64,000 nucleotides of DNA from Janibacter cremeus (lineage in GTDB: Bacteria > Actinomycetota > Actinomycetes > Actinomycetales > Dermatophilaceae): positions 2,852,001 through 2,916,000 of the forward strand of contig NZ_CP115184.1 in NCBI RefSeq assembly GCF_029395675.1, in the 5' to 3' direction. Under the pieces are notes generated by a model. It ran no database searches. It was not told the origin of the DNA and was given only the letters and a program-made list of their open reading frames with translations. Positions 28,612 to 37,545 of the stretch are shown one piece after another. How positions within the stretch are numbered: the stretch's first letter is position 1; every line of letters begins with the position of its first letter. Made by a program: the position numbers and the translations under genes.

Positions 28612-29512
28612 GGCCGTACCTCATCTCCGCCTGCCAGAAGACGACCAGCCCCACGCCGGCGGCGCCGACGGCCCAGGCCGCCATGATGAGCCAGTCGGAG
28701 AGCACGACGGGCTCGCCGTTGAGCAGCGACTGCCGGCCGGTGGTGAGCATGAGGGCGAAGGGTTGCATCGTCAGCACCTCCTGCACGACCACGGGCGCTC
28801 CCTGCACGTAGTGCACGACGGGGAAGAAGACCCCGGAGACGTAGCGCAGCAGGCGCACGACGACCGGGATGAGGTTGGCGATGTCCTGCGAGGCGTTGAC
28901 CAAGCGGGCCGCGATGAAGGCGAAACCGACCAGTGCCAGACCCTGCATCGCGACCGCCACCGGGAAGAGCAGCCACTCCCAGTCGGGTCGCTCCCCGGTG
29001 GCGAACATCAGCACGAAGAGCAGCCCGAAGGCCGGGATCGAGGCCAGGAACTCGGTGAGGGTCACCGAGATCGGCAGCAGGGCCCGGGGGAAGTGCAGCG
29101 TGCGCACCAGGCTGATCTTGCCGGTGATCGCCTTCGCCCCGCGGGTGACGACCGAGGAGGTGAAGGCGAACATGACGACACCGATGCCGAGGAACCCGAC
29201 GAAGTTCTCGATGCCCCCTCGCGTCCCCAGCAGCAGGCCGAAGATCAGGTAGTAGCTCGCGATGAGCAGTGCCGGGTTGAGCACCGACCAGAGCTGACCG
29301 AGGTGGTTCGCCTCGTTCTTCGCGTACGACTCGGCCGACGAGAGCGTCCAGAGGAAGGAGCGGCGCTGCCACAGGTCGCTGACGTACCGGTGCAGCGGGG
29401 GGCGCTCGCTGAGCGCCCGCAGACCGTGACGGTCCGCCAGCTCCCGTGCCTCCTCGACGGTCGGCGCAGGGGGAAGGGAGGCCCGCCCGACTGCCTGGGC
29501 GACGTCAGCCAC
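28604..29512 (-). CDS. TagG/Wzm-like ABC-2 polysaccharide export permease
   Basis: 302 residues. After a cytosolic N-terminus (VSDLWQRRSFLWTLSSAES) come about six membrane helices, such as LIASYYLIFGLLLG, FLGIGVVMFAFTSS and a late LIMAAWAVGAAGVGLVVFW, as in ABC-2 exporters of teichoic acids and O-antigens. GTG 29510-29512 is chosen because GAAGGA lies at the right distance; longer in-frame starts would run through the divergent promoter. It overlaps the ATPase gene by 8 bp, so the pair is coupled. It sits head-to-head with the first glycerophosphotransferase fusion. Confidence 0.9.
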   Translation of the reverse strand: MADVAQAVGRASLPPAPTVEEARELADRHGLRALSERPPLHRYVSDLWQRRSFLWTLSSAESYAKNEANHLGQLWSVLNPALLIASYYLIFGLLLGTRGGIENFVGFLGIGVVMFAFTSSVVTRGAKAITGKISLVRTLHFPRALLPISVTLTEFLASIPAFGLLFVLMFATGERPDWEWLLFPVAVAMQGLALVGFAFIAARLVNASQDIANLIPVVVRLLRYVSGVFFPVVHYVQGAPVVVQEVLTMQPFALMLTTGRQSLLNGEPVVLSDWLIMAAWAVGAAGVGLVVFWQAEMRYGRG

Positions 29513-29615
29513 ACTTGGTCCTTCTCGTTGGTCGTACCCCGTGTGCACGGGGCGGTCGGGGCTCGCCCGGTGCCTGACGGGGATCATACCGACCGGTTCC
29601 ACCGGCACGGTGGAG

Positions 29616-29638
29616 CGAAGGGGGTGGCGCCCCCTTCG
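29616..29638. repeat. inverted CGAAGGGGG / CCCCCTTCG hairpin upstream of a promoter
   Basis: A perfect 9-bp inverted repeat (29616-29624 with 29630-29638, 5-nt loop) lies immediately before the ACCATAGACTGG promoter element, in the gap between the divergent exporter and fusion genes. It could be an operator or a terminator. Confidence 0.55.
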
Positions 29639-29642
29639 ACCA

Positions 29643-29648
29643 TAGACT
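29643..29648 (+). promoter_or_regulatory. -10-like TAGACT of the first glycerophosphotransferase fusion
   Basis: The string ACCATAGACTGG (29639-29650) is repeated exactly in front of tagD (37494-37505), which suggests co-regulation of the two genes. Confidence 0.5.
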
Positions 29649-29681
29649 GGTCCGCCGGACGGCCCGGGACGAAAGGTGGAC

Positions 29682-32222
29682 ATGGCGAAGCTGAGGAAGG
29701 CGGTGGCGACCCTGCGTCGCGCCCGCCGCATTCCCCGGGCGCAATGGGTGGCCCACTGGCGGTCCCGACCGATCGAGAGCGACACCGTCCTCTACGAGGC
29801 GACCTTCGGCGCCGGGCTGGTCGACAGCCCCTACGCGATCTTCCGTCACCTGGTCGACGCCCCGGACCTCGCGCACCTGCGCCACGTGTGGGTCGTGGCC
29901 GACGACGAGCGCCGCCGACGCGCCCGCGAGCACCTGGCCTCGCTCGGTCTGCACGAGCCGCGGGTCCGTGTCGTCGGTCACCGCACCCCCGGGTACTTCC
30001 GCCACCTGGCGACGGCGGCCTTCCTGGTCAACAACTCGACCTTCCCCGCGGAGTTCGGCAAGCGTGCGGGCCAGACCTACGTCAACACCTGGCACGGCAC
30101 GCCGCTGAAGGCGATGGGCTACGACATCCCCGGGGGCGCGCTGGGCGCGGCCAATGTCATCCGCAACTTCCTCGCGGCGGACCACCTGGTCTCCTCGGGG
30201 CCCTACATGACGGACACCATGTACCGGCGGGCCTACCGCCTGGACGGGATCGCGCCCGGGACGGTGCTCGAGGTCGGCGTGCCCCGCACCGACGTGCAGG
30301 TGGGTGTCACCGACGCGCGTCGTCGCGAGGTGCGCGAGCGCCTTGCTGCCGGCGGTGCGGCGGTGGACGGGACGCGACGCACGGTCCTCGTGGCGCCGAC
30401 CTGGCGGGGTGAGGCCTTCGCGGACCCGCGGCTCGATGCGGATGCCGTGGTGGGGCTGGTCACCGGCCTGCGGGAGGCGCTCGACGACGACTGGCAGGTC
30501 CTCGTCAAGGTGCACCCGGTGGTGCACGCGCAGGCGGGGGACCTCCCTTCGCTCCGGGGGGTGCTGGTGCCGGCGGACGTCCCGGCGAACGAGGTGCTCA
30601 CGATCACCGACCACCTGGTCACGGACTACTCGAGCATCCTCTTCGACGCGCTCGCCGACCCCGGCGTCCCGATCACCTTCCACGTGCCCGACCGGTCCGC
30701 GTACGCGACGGCGCGACCGCTGTACCTGCCGGCCGAGGAGCTGCCGGGGCGCGTGTGCGAGACCGTGGAGGCCACGGCCGCGGACGTGGCCGCGGGGGGA
30801 GCGCGCGCAGGGGTGCGCCACGAGTGGGCGGCGCGGTACGCCCCCTTCGCCGACGGCCGGGCCACCGAGCGGTTGGTGGACGTTGTCTGGCGGGGCCGGA
30901 CCCCCACGGTGGGTCGTTGCACGTCCCTGTCGGAGCGGATGCACGAGGGCGAGCGGGTCCCGCGGCTGCTCATCCACGGGGGATCCCTCCAGCGCAACGG
31001 CGTGACGTCGTCGCTCATCGCGCTCCTCGGGCACCTCGACCTGGACCGTCTCGACGTGTCCATCGCCTGGGGGCCGGCGCGCAGGGCCGACCCGCACGCG
31101 TTCGCGGAGTCGATCGACGACCGGATCCGGCTGCTTCCCCGGGTGGGAGGTCTCAACGGGCCGAAGCGGGTGGTGTGGTCGCGGCGCCTGCTCGAGCGGC
31201 TCGGTGCCGGCGGCCGGCTGGTGCCGATGCCCTCCCTCGTCCGCCTCCTGCAGGAGGAGTGGACGCGGTGCTTCGGCTCCGCGCAGTTCGACCACGTCAT
31301 CGACTTCGGTGGGTACTCGCCCTACTGGGCGCTCCTGATGTCGCGGGGGGTCGCGCCGGAGCCCGTGCGGTCCCACTCGATCTGGCTGCACAACGACCTG
31401 GCTGCGGAAGTGGCCAGCACCGCGGAGCACGGCAGGACGAGGGCGCACCACCTCGAGCAGGTGTTCAGCCTCTACGACCGCTACGACCGGCTGGTCTCGG
31501 TGTCCGAGCCGCTCTCCCGGGTCAACGGGCGGTCGCTGCGCAGGTACGCCGGCGGCGCGAGCTTCCGCAGCGCGCGCAACGTCATCGACGACTCGCGGGT
31601 GCGCTCGCTGGCACGCGTCCCCCTCGAGGAGATCGGTCTGGCCGAGGACGTGGTGGCCGCTCTGCGTGACGAGGGCACGGTGACCTTCGTGACGGCGGGC
31701 CGCCTGACCCACGAGAAGAACCAGGCGCGCCTCGTCCGGGCGGCAGCGGCCACGCGCGCCGCCGGGCACGACGTCACCGTGGTGATCATGGGGTCCGGGC
31801 CCCTCGCGGACGACCTCCGGGCGCTCACGGTCGAGCTGGGGCTGGAGCGGTCGGTCTTCCTGACGGGCCAGGTGGCCAACCCCTTCCCCGTCGTGGCGGC
31901 CGCGGACTACTTCGCCCTCACGAGCGAGCACGAGGGGCTGCCGATGGTCATCCTCGAGGCCCTGGCGCTGTCCACCCCGGTGCTGACCACGCAGTTCTCG
32001 TCCGTCGAGGGGGTCGTTCCCCCGGGGTGCGGCCTGGTGGTTGCGCGCGATGACGAGTCGGTCGCCCGTGCCATGATGGGGCTCGTCTCCGAGCGTCCTG
32101 GCTTCACGGCCCTGGATGTCGACGCCTACAACGCCACGGCTCTCGAGGAGTTCGCGGCAGCGGTCGGCCTCGGGGACGATCTGCGTACGCCAGCCATGCC
32201 CCGACCCACAGGACACACGTGA
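29682..32222 (+). CDS. bifunctional CDP-glycerol glycerophosphotransferase-like / GT4 glycosyltransferase
   Basis: 846 residues. Residues ~25-400 form a TagB/TagF-type polyol-phosphate transferase (PF04464 style) with NTWHGTPLKAMG (135-146) and VTDYSSILFD (313-322). Residues ~425-835 form a GT-B glycosyltransferase of family 4: IHGGSLQRNGVTSSL, GRLTHEKN (673-680) and SEHEGLPMVILEA (748-760). It could add a polyol phosphate and a sugar to a growing wall polymer. The ATG with AAAGG 5 nt upstream is preferred over a GTG two codons earlier. Its stop overlaps the start of the next gene (GTGA). It is paralogous to the protein at 33182-35776. Confidence 0.9.
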   Translation: MAKLRKAVATLRRARRIPRAQWVAHWRSRPIESDTVLYEATFGAGLVDSPYAIFRHLVDAPDLAHLRHVWVVADDERRRRAREHLASLGLHEPRVRVVGHRTPGYFRHLATAAFLVNNSTFPAEFGKRAGQTYVNTWHGTPLKAMGYDIPGGALGAANVIRNFLAADHLVSSGPYMTDTMYRRAYRLDGIAPGTVLEVGVPRTDVQVGVTDARRREVRERLAAGGAAVDGTRRTVLVAPTWRGEAFADPRLDADAVVGLVTGLREALDDDWQVLVKVHPVVHAQAGDLPSLRGVLVPADVPANEVLTITDHLVTDYSSILFDALADPGVPITFHVPDRSAYATARPLYLPAEELPGRVCETVEATAADVAAGGARAGVRHEWAARYAPFADGRATERLVDVVWRGRTPTVGRCTSLSERMHEGERVPRLLIHGGSLQRNGVTSSLIALLGHLDLDRLDVSIAWGPARRADPHAFAESIDDRIRLLPRVGGLNGPKRVVWSRRLLERLGAGGRLVPMPSLVRLLQEEWTRCFGSAQFDHVIDFGGYSPYWALLMSRGVAPEPVRSHSIWLHNDLAAEVASTAEHGRTRAHHLEQVFSLYDRYDRLVSVSEPLSRVNGRSLRRYAGGASFRSARNVIDDSRVRSLARVPLEEIGLAEDVVAALRDEGTVTFVTAGRLTHEKNQARLVRAAAATRAAGHDVTVVIMGSGPLADDLRALTVELGLERSVFLTGQVANPFPVVAAADYFALTSEHEGLPMVILEALALSTPVLTTQFSSVEGVVPPGCGLVVARDDESVARAMMGLVSERPGFTALDVDAYNATALEEFAAAVGLGDDLRTPAMPRPTGHT

Positions 32223-33037
32223 CCGAGCGAGACCCTCGAGCCGGACGCCCTTCGCTGGAGGAGCTGCGTGCGGTGGCGCAGCCGCCGTCGGTGGTCGGCC
32301 GACGCAACTCCGAGCACTGGGCGGGCACGCTCTACCTGCGGCGGATGTCCCTCCACTTCACCCGGCTGATCCTGCCGACGGGGATCTCGGCCAACGGCGT
32401 CACCTGGCTGATGATCCTCGTCGGCGTCATCGGCGCCGCCGTCCTGATGATCCCCTCGTGGTGGGCGGTCCTCGCCTGTGCGCTCCTCATGCAGTTCCAG
32501 ATCCTCATCGACTGCTCGGACGGTGAGGTCGCCCGCTGGCGCGGGACGTCATCCCCGATGGGCGTCTACCTCGACCGGGTGGGCCACTACGTCACGGAGG
32601 CGGCCCTGCCCATCGCGCTCGGTGTCCACGTCGACGGTGGTCCCGGCTCCATCGGCGGGTGGACCACGATCGGCGCGCTCACCGCGTGCGTGGTCCTGCT
32701 CAAGAAGTCCTTCGGCGACATCGTGCACGTCGCCCGCCACTACGCCGGCCTGCCGAAGGGGGACGAGGACGCCCAGGTCGCGGCCTCCCGCTCCGCCGGG
32801 CTGCGGTCCGCGCGCAGCCTGCTGCGGTTCTTCCCCTTCTTCCGCGCGTTCGTCGCGATCGAGTTCTCCCTCATCACGCTCGCCGCGGCGACCCTCGGTC
32901 TGCTCCTGTCGGCCACGGGCGTCGTGGGCGAGGGCGTCGTCCTGCGGTGGTGGCTGCTCCTCTCGCTGCCCCTGGCCCTGGCCACGGCCGGTGGCTTCCT
33001 GCTGATGATCGTCACCTCGCGTCGCTTCGACGGCTGA
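32219..33037 (+). CDS. CDP-alcohol phosphotransferase family membrane protein, variant active site
   Basis: 272 residues with about six membrane helices. The CDP-alcohol motif is nearly complete: Asp98, Asp101-Gly102, Ala105-Arg106, Gly115 and Asp119, but the last conserved aspartate is His123 (LDRVGHY). In known enzymes that residue helps activate the acceptor hydroxyl, so chemistry or acceptor may differ. Family members join CDP-linked lipids or polyols to an alcohol. Placed between two polyol-phosphate transferase fusions and coupled to the first by GTGA, it may prime or modify the surface polymer rather than make a bulk phospholipid. Confidence 0.87.
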   Translation: MTERDPRAGRPSLEELRAVAQPPSVVGRRNSEHWAGTLYLRRMSLHFTRLILPTGISANGVTWLMILVGVIGAAVLMIPSWWAVLACALLMQFQILIDCSDGEVARWRGTSSPMGVYLDRVGHYVTEAALPIALGVHVDGGPGSIGGWTTIGALTACVVLLKKSFGDIVHVARHYAGLPKGDEDAQVAASRSAGLRSARSLLRFFPFFRAFVAIEFSLITLAAATLGLLLSATGVVGEGVVLRWWLLLSLPLALATAGGFLLMIVTSRRFDG

Positions 33038-33102
33038 CTGGCAGGAGGCGACCGGCGAGCGCCGGGTGCTGCCCGCGACGGCGGTGTCGAACGCCCGGCC
33101 GA

Positions 33103-33134
33103 GCGACGGACGGGCATAATTGCCCGTCGGTCGC
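33103..33134 (+). promoter_or_regulatory. 14-bp imperfect hairpin containing a -10-like CATAAT
   Basis: 33103-33116 pairs with 33121-33134, with one mismatch and a TAAT loop. CATAAT (33115-33120) resembles a -10 element, so the palindrome may be an operator over the promoter of the following gene. It could also serve as the terminator of the preceding gene. AAAACATC follows rather than a T-run. Confidence 0.5.
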
Positions 33135-33181
33135 AAAACATCTTCGGCCCGGACGGGTCGTCGGACTGTAGGAGGATGGAA

Positions 33182-35776
33182 TTGCGCGTTGTCGACGCCG
33201 TGAAGACCCTGAAGAGCGCCCGCCGCGTCGGGTCGCAGGAGTGGCGCGCCTACTGGCACGAGCGCCCCCTGGACGACAACAGCGTCTTCTACGAGTCCTT
33301 CGCCGGCAACGGAGTGCTGTGCAACCCGGAGGCGGTCTTCCGGGCGCTGGTCGACGACCCCGAGTTCGCCCACCTGACGCACGTCTGGTCGTTGTCGCCG
33401 CAGATGTGGACCTCGGGGATCCGGGCAGAGTTCGCGCAGCACCCGCGGGTGCGCTTCGTGCGGTACAAGTCGCCCCAGTACTACCGGGCCCTGTCCACGT
33501 CCCGGTACCTGTTCAACAACGCGACCTTCCCTCCGGAATTCATCAAGCGCGACGGTCAGGTCTACGTCAACACCTGGCACGGAACCCCGTTCAAGACGAT
33601 GGGATACGACGAGCCGGGAGGCGGCCCGAACGCCCGCAACGTCATCCGCAACTTCCTCTCCGCCGACTACCTGCTCGCAGCGAACCGATTCATGGCCGAG
33701 CGGATGTACGAGGAGGCCTATCGGCTGACCAACATCCACCCCGGACGGATCATCACCGAGGGCTCGCCGCGCGTGGACCGGCAGTTCCTGGACGAGGCGG
33801 GCCGTGACCGGGTGCGTGGCCGGCTCACGGCGGCCGGTGTCGCGCTCGGTGATGACCAGAAGGTCGTGCTCTACGCCCCGACGTGGCGTGGGGAGTCCTT
33901 CCAGCAGCCGGCCAATGACGTCGTGCTGCTCGCGAAGCGGGTCCGCGAGCTCAAGCGCCAGCTTCCGTCGGAGCAGCAGGTGCTGCTACGGGTGCACCAG
34001 CAGGTGTACACCTTCGCGCTCGAGCACCCGGAGCTGTCCGACATCCTCGTCCCGAACGAGATCCCGAGCAACGAGGTGCTCGGGATCACCGACGTGCTCG
34101 TGACCGACTACTCCAGCATCTTCTTCGACTTCCTCGCCACGGGACGGCCCATCGTCTTCTTCGCGCCGGACATGAGCGCCTACGACGGATACCGCGGCCT
34201 CTACCTCGACACCAAGCACCTGCCCGGACCACTCGTGCGGACGGCCGGCCAGCTCGCACGGGTCCTCGTGGCCGATGGGTCCGGCGCGGAGGACGACCCG
34301 GCGGTCAGCCACCGCGATGCCTATGACGCCGCCCGCGAACGCTTCGCCTCCCGGGAGGACGGCCGGGCCTGCGAGCGGATCATCGATGTCGTGCTCCGAG
34401 GCAGCACGCGCGACCACGACGTCCGTCCCGTGCGGTCTGACGGACGCACCCGGGTGCTGATGTACCTCGGTGGCATGCGCTCCAACGGCATCACGACCTC
34501 GGCGCTGAACCTGCTGAACAACATCGACCACGATCGCTACGACGTCTCCGTGTTCTACCAGTACTCCGGGTCGGACGAGATACGGGCCAACGAGGCCAGG
34601 ATCCATCCACGGGTGCGCGTCCTCCCGCGCATCGGGGCGATGCTGTGGTCACTGCGGACCGAGGGCCAGCGGACGAAGGCGCTCCAGGGCGGCGAGCGCG
34701 TCCGTGAGGAGTCCCTCGATCAGGCGGAGCGCATGTTCGCGCACGAGTGGCGGCGGTGCTTCGGGCTGGCGGAGTTCGACCACATCGTCGACTTCAGTGG
34801 CTACGCCGCCTTCTGGGCCCTGCTGCTGCGCCAGGGGGCGGCGCAGAGCCACTCGATCTGGCTGCACAACGACCTCAAGGCCGACCAGATGCGGGAGGTG
34901 GACGGTCGCCGACCCCACGAGGCGAACCTCGGGTCGGTGTTCAACGCCTATGCCGGCTACGACCACCTCGTCTCGGTCTCCTCGGCACTGATGGAGATCA
35001 ACCGGGCGAACCTCGCGGAGGCCGCGCCGGCCGAGAAGCACACCTTCGCCCGCAACACCATCGATGCCGGCTACATCTCCCGGATGGCCTACGGCGAGCG
35101 GAACGAGGCCGGTGAGGAGCCCACGGCGGCGACGGTGCCGGCCGGCGACCTCTCCTTCGCTGTCCGGACGCTCGCGGACGTGCACGGACTGGACCCGCTC
35201 GAGGCCGCCGTGGAGCGCCACCGCACGGTCAGTGAGGTGATCCCGCCTGCGGACGGGGTGCGCACGTTCGTCACGGTCGGTCGGCTGTCGCCGGAGAAGA
35301 ACCACGAGCGCCTCATCCGCGCCTTCGCCCTCGTCCACCAGGACAACCCGGCCACCCGACTGGTCATCATCGGCGGGGGGCCCCTCGAGGGCTACCTCGT
35401 CGAGGTGGTGCGTGACCTGGGGCTGAGCGACGCCGTGACCATCGCCGGTCAGCGGAGCAACCCGCACGTCGTGCTGTCGAAGGCGGACGTCTTCGTCCTC
35501 TCCAGCGACTACGAGGGCCAGCCGATGGTGATCCTCGAGGCACGGGTGCTCGGACTGCCGGTGGTTGCGACGAAGTTCGACTCGGTCGGTGGCGCGCTGC
35601 CCGAGGGCGTCGGGCTCGTCGTGGAGCGTGACGAGGTGGCCCTGGCCGAAGGCATGCGGGCCGCCCTGCTCGGCGAGGTGCCGAACCCGGCGTTCGACGC
35701 AGCCGCATACAACGCGGAGGCGACGGAGGACTTCTACCGGGTGCTCGGGTCGGCGCCGGTCTCCCGCGAGGCCTGA
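33182..35776 (+). CDS. second bifunctional glycerophosphotransferase-like / GT4 fusion
   Basis: 864 residues, the same two-domain plan as the protein at 29682-32222. It has NTWHGTPFKTMG, VTDYSSIFFD, then MRSNGITTSALNLL, VGRLSPEKNHERLIRAF and SSDYEGQPMVILEA in the GT4 half. Start: GGAGG at 33171-33175 directly touches an ATG at 33176, which is too close, but is 6 nt from TTG 33182. TTG also gives an N-terminus matching the paralog (RVVDAVKTL versus KLRKAVATL), so TTG is chosen. The inserted region between the two domains differs most between the paralogs, suggesting different substrates. Confidence 0.9.
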   Translation: MRVVDAVKTLKSARRVGSQEWRAYWHERPLDDNSVFYESFAGNGVLCNPEAVFRALVDDPEFAHLTHVWSLSPQMWTSGIRAEFAQHPRVRFVRYKSPQYYRALSTSRYLFNNATFPPEFIKRDGQVYVNTWHGTPFKTMGYDEPGGGPNARNVIRNFLSADYLLAANRFMAERMYEEAYRLTNIHPGRIITEGSPRVDRQFLDEAGRDRVRGRLTAAGVALGDDQKVVLYAPTWRGESFQQPANDVVLLAKRVRELKRQLPSEQQVLLRVHQQVYTFALEHPELSDILVPNEIPSNEVLGITDVLVTDYSSIFFDFLATGRPIVFFAPDMSAYDGYRGLYLDTKHLPGPLVRTAGQLARVLVADGSGAEDDPAVSHRDAYDAARERFASREDGRACERIIDVVLRGSTRDHDVRPVRSDGRTRVLMYLGGMRSNGITTSALNLLNNIDHDRYDVSVFYQYSGSDEIRANEARIHPRVRVLPRIGAMLWSLRTEGQRTKALQGGERVREESLDQAERMFAHEWRRCFGLAEFDHIVDFSGYAAFWALLLRQGAAQSHSIWLHNDLKADQMREVDGRRPHEANLGSVFNAYAGYDHLVSVSSALMEINRANLAEAAPAEKHTFARNTIDAGYISRMAYGERNEAGEEPTAATVPAGDLSFAVRTLADVHGLDPLEAAVERHRTVSEVIPPADGVRTFVTVGRLSPEKNHERLIRAFALVHQDNPATRLVIIGGGPLEGYLVEVVRDLGLSDAVTIAGQRSNPHVVLSKADVFVLSSDYEGQPMVILEARVLGLPVVATKFDSVGGALPEGVGLVVERDEVALAEGMRAALLGEVPNPAFDAAAYNAEATEDFYRVLGSAPVSREA

Positions 35777-35810
35777 ACCGGCCACGCGGGAGGCGGCAGC
35801 CGCAGCCGAC

Positions 35811-36440
35811 TCACCCCTCGTACCCGAACCTCGCGTAGTCCTCGCCGTACATGTCGTGCACGAGGTCACGCATCCCCGGCGTGACCTCGACGTCCTTGCT
35901 GGCGTACTTCGTCGTGGAGCTGCCCTCGCGCACCCGCGGAAGCTGCTCCGGGAGTCCGAGGTCCCACTTCTTGTTCAGGGCGGCCGCCATCTGGTCCAGG
36001 CCGTCCTCGAAGCGGAAGACCTCAGCGCGGTCGACCAGGAAGTCGACCTGCGGTCGCAGGTGGTTGTCGAAGAGGAAGGGATCCTTCGCGTACCGGGCGA
36101 AGGAGCCGGCGGTCCACTTCTCGACCGACCGGCCGTCGATGGAGAACTCGGCCGTGCGGTGCCGCCACAGGTACTCGGACTTGATGCGCGCCATCGGGTC
36201 CCGCACGACCGTGAAGACACCGTCGAACCGCTCGATCCGGAAGAGCGCCTCCAGCATCTCGCGGTGCATGTGCTGGGGCGTGCACCGGCGGATGTCGTTC
36301 CATGACCTGCGGCCGACCCGGCCGTCGCGGTAGAGCGTGTCCCACCCGGCATCGGCAAAGGCCCGCTCGATGCTGGAGCCACCTGTCTTGGGGATGTGGA
36401 TGAAGAGGAACTTGCGTTCGCCCTGACGGAATACAGGCAT
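35811..36440 (-). CDS. sulfotransferase family protein
   Basis: 209 residues. The PAPS 5'-phosphosulfate loop is FIHIPKTGGSSIERAF (PKTGGSS at 17-23), and the 3'-phosphate site is VVRDPMARIKSEYLWR. This is the Sulfotransfer_2-like pattern used on carbohydrates. The chosen ATG has AAGGG upstream; a -10-like TATAGT is at 36507-36512 (complement). It converges on the second fusion gene. In this locus it may sulfate the surface polymer. Confidence 0.85.
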   Translation of the reverse strand: MPVFRQGERKFLFIHIPKTGGSSIERAFADAGWDTLYRDGRVGRRSWNDIRRCTPQHMHREMLEALFRIERFDGVFTVVRDPMARIKSEYLWRHRTAEFSIDGRSVEKWTAGSFARYAKDPFLFDNHLRPQVDFLVDRAEVFRFEDGLDQMAAALNKKWDLGLPEQLPRVREGSSTTKYASKDVEVTPGMRDLVHDMYGEDYARFGYEG

Positions 36441-36506
36441 GGAGACCCTTCGGTAGTGGTGCGGTCGCCGGGCCTTCCGGCCGACGGCCGCTCGACGGTT
36501 ATCGGG

Positions 36507-36512
36507 ACTATA
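36507..36512 (-). promoter_or_regulatory. -10-like TATAGT upstream of the sulfotransferase
   Basis: TATAGT on the minus strand, about 67 bp before the ATG. No convincing -35 is seen. Confidence 0.4.
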
Positions 36513-36541
36513 TCGACACGACGTGCCGGTGCGGGTGGGGC

Positions 36542-37411
36542 TCAGAGGACGGGCGGGTGCCCGAGACGGGTGAGCGTCCAGACCGTCCTCCAGCGCATCG
36601 GGTCTCGTCCTCCGGGGCTCGTGCTCAGCCCTTCGCGGAAGCCCGCGAACCAGAAGCGCAGGTTGGTGGGCTGGCGCCAGGTGCGGGCGACCGTGATGGC
36701 TGCCCACGTTGCGACGTAGACCAGGGCCAGTGGCCACGGCAGGTTGCGGCGTGCGACCCACACGCGGTTGCGGGCGTTGAGCCGCCAGAAGAGGGCGTGC
36801 CGGGTGGCTTCGGTGGCCGGGTGGTGGATGAGCACGGACGGGTCGTACGTGAGCTCCCAGTCGTGGTCACGCAGGCGCCAGGCCAGCTCGATGCCCTCGT
36901 GCCCGAAGAAGAAGTTCCCGGGGAAGCCGCCCACCTCCTCGTACGCCGACCGCCTGAGCGCCACGACCCCTTCGCAGACGGAGAACGCGGGGCTGCCGAC
37001 GGTCGGGTCGCCGACGTGGGCGCGGGGGACCCAGCGCCGCAGGGTGACGCCCTCGGTGTCGGCGACCCGGGCGTGCACCAGGCCCAGCCGCTGCTCGGCG
37101 CGAAAGCGCGCCACGGTGTGCGCCAGGGCGGTGGTGTCGGGGAGCCAGGCGTCGTTGTCGAGGAAGAAGATGAACTCCGACGTGCCGTGCGCGACGCCGA
37201 TGTTGCGCCCCTCGGCGGGGCCGACGTTCTCCGGGAGGTGGACGGTGCGGACGTCGTCGGGGAACCCCACGGGATCCCAGCCGTTGCCGACCAGGATCGT
37301 GGTGACGTCCACGCCGGTCTGTGCCCGGGCCGACTCCAGGGCACGCAGCGTCTCGTCGCGACGGTCGCCCTGGCTGAGGACGACGACGTCGACGGACGGG
37401 TGCGGGGCCAT
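36542..37411 (-). CDS. GT2 glycosyltransferase, rhamnosyltransferase-like
   Basis: 289 residues. A GT-A fold: VDVVVLSQGDRRDETLRAL, NVGPAEGRNIGVAHG and the DxD-type metal site FFLDNDAWLP. The acceptor region has FFFGHEGIELAWRLRDHDW, the EDxELxxRL-like motif of rhamnosyl- and related transferases. C-terminal helices with aromatic residues suggest membrane association. ATG with GAGGAG upstream. It is divergent from tagD. The donor sugar is not deducible. Confidence 0.9.
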   Translation of the reverse strand: MAPHPSVDVVVLSQGDRRDETLRALESARAQTGVDVTTILVGNGWDPVGFPDDVRTVHLPENVGPAEGRNIGVAHGTSEFIFFLDNDAWLPDTTALAHTVARFRAEQRLGLVHARVADTEGVTLRRWVPRAHVGDPTVGSPAFSVCEGVVALRRSAYEEVGGFPGNFFFGHEGIELAWRLRDHDWELTYDPSVLIHHPATEATRHALFWRLNARNRVWVARRNLPWPLALVYVATWAAITVARTWRQPTNLRFWFAGFREGLSTSPGGRDPMRWRTVWTLTRLGHPPVL

Positions 37412-37497
37412 GGGGGCTCCTCTCGGGGGATCGACCTTCGACCCTACTGTGAACTCGCCCCCTCGGCCGCGTCCCGCGCCAGGATGCCGAGGAACCA

Positions 37498-37503
37498 TAG
37501 ACT
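37498..37503 (+). promoter_or_regulatory. tagD: -10-like TAGACT of tagD
   Basis: Lies within ACCATAGACTGG, the same 12-mer as in front of the first fusion gene; 42 bp before the tagD ATG. Confidence 0.5.
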
Positions 37504-37545
37504 GGGCGACTGCCAGCCCCGAGCGCCCGAGCGAGGTACCCACCC

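Noticed and set aside
29505..32216. 903-codon open frame on the minus strand over the first fusion gene
   Set aside because: It is antisense to a gene with clear TagF and GT4 motifs; the peptide is rich in Arg, His, Gly and Val without any domain. It is a normal by-product of high third-position GC.
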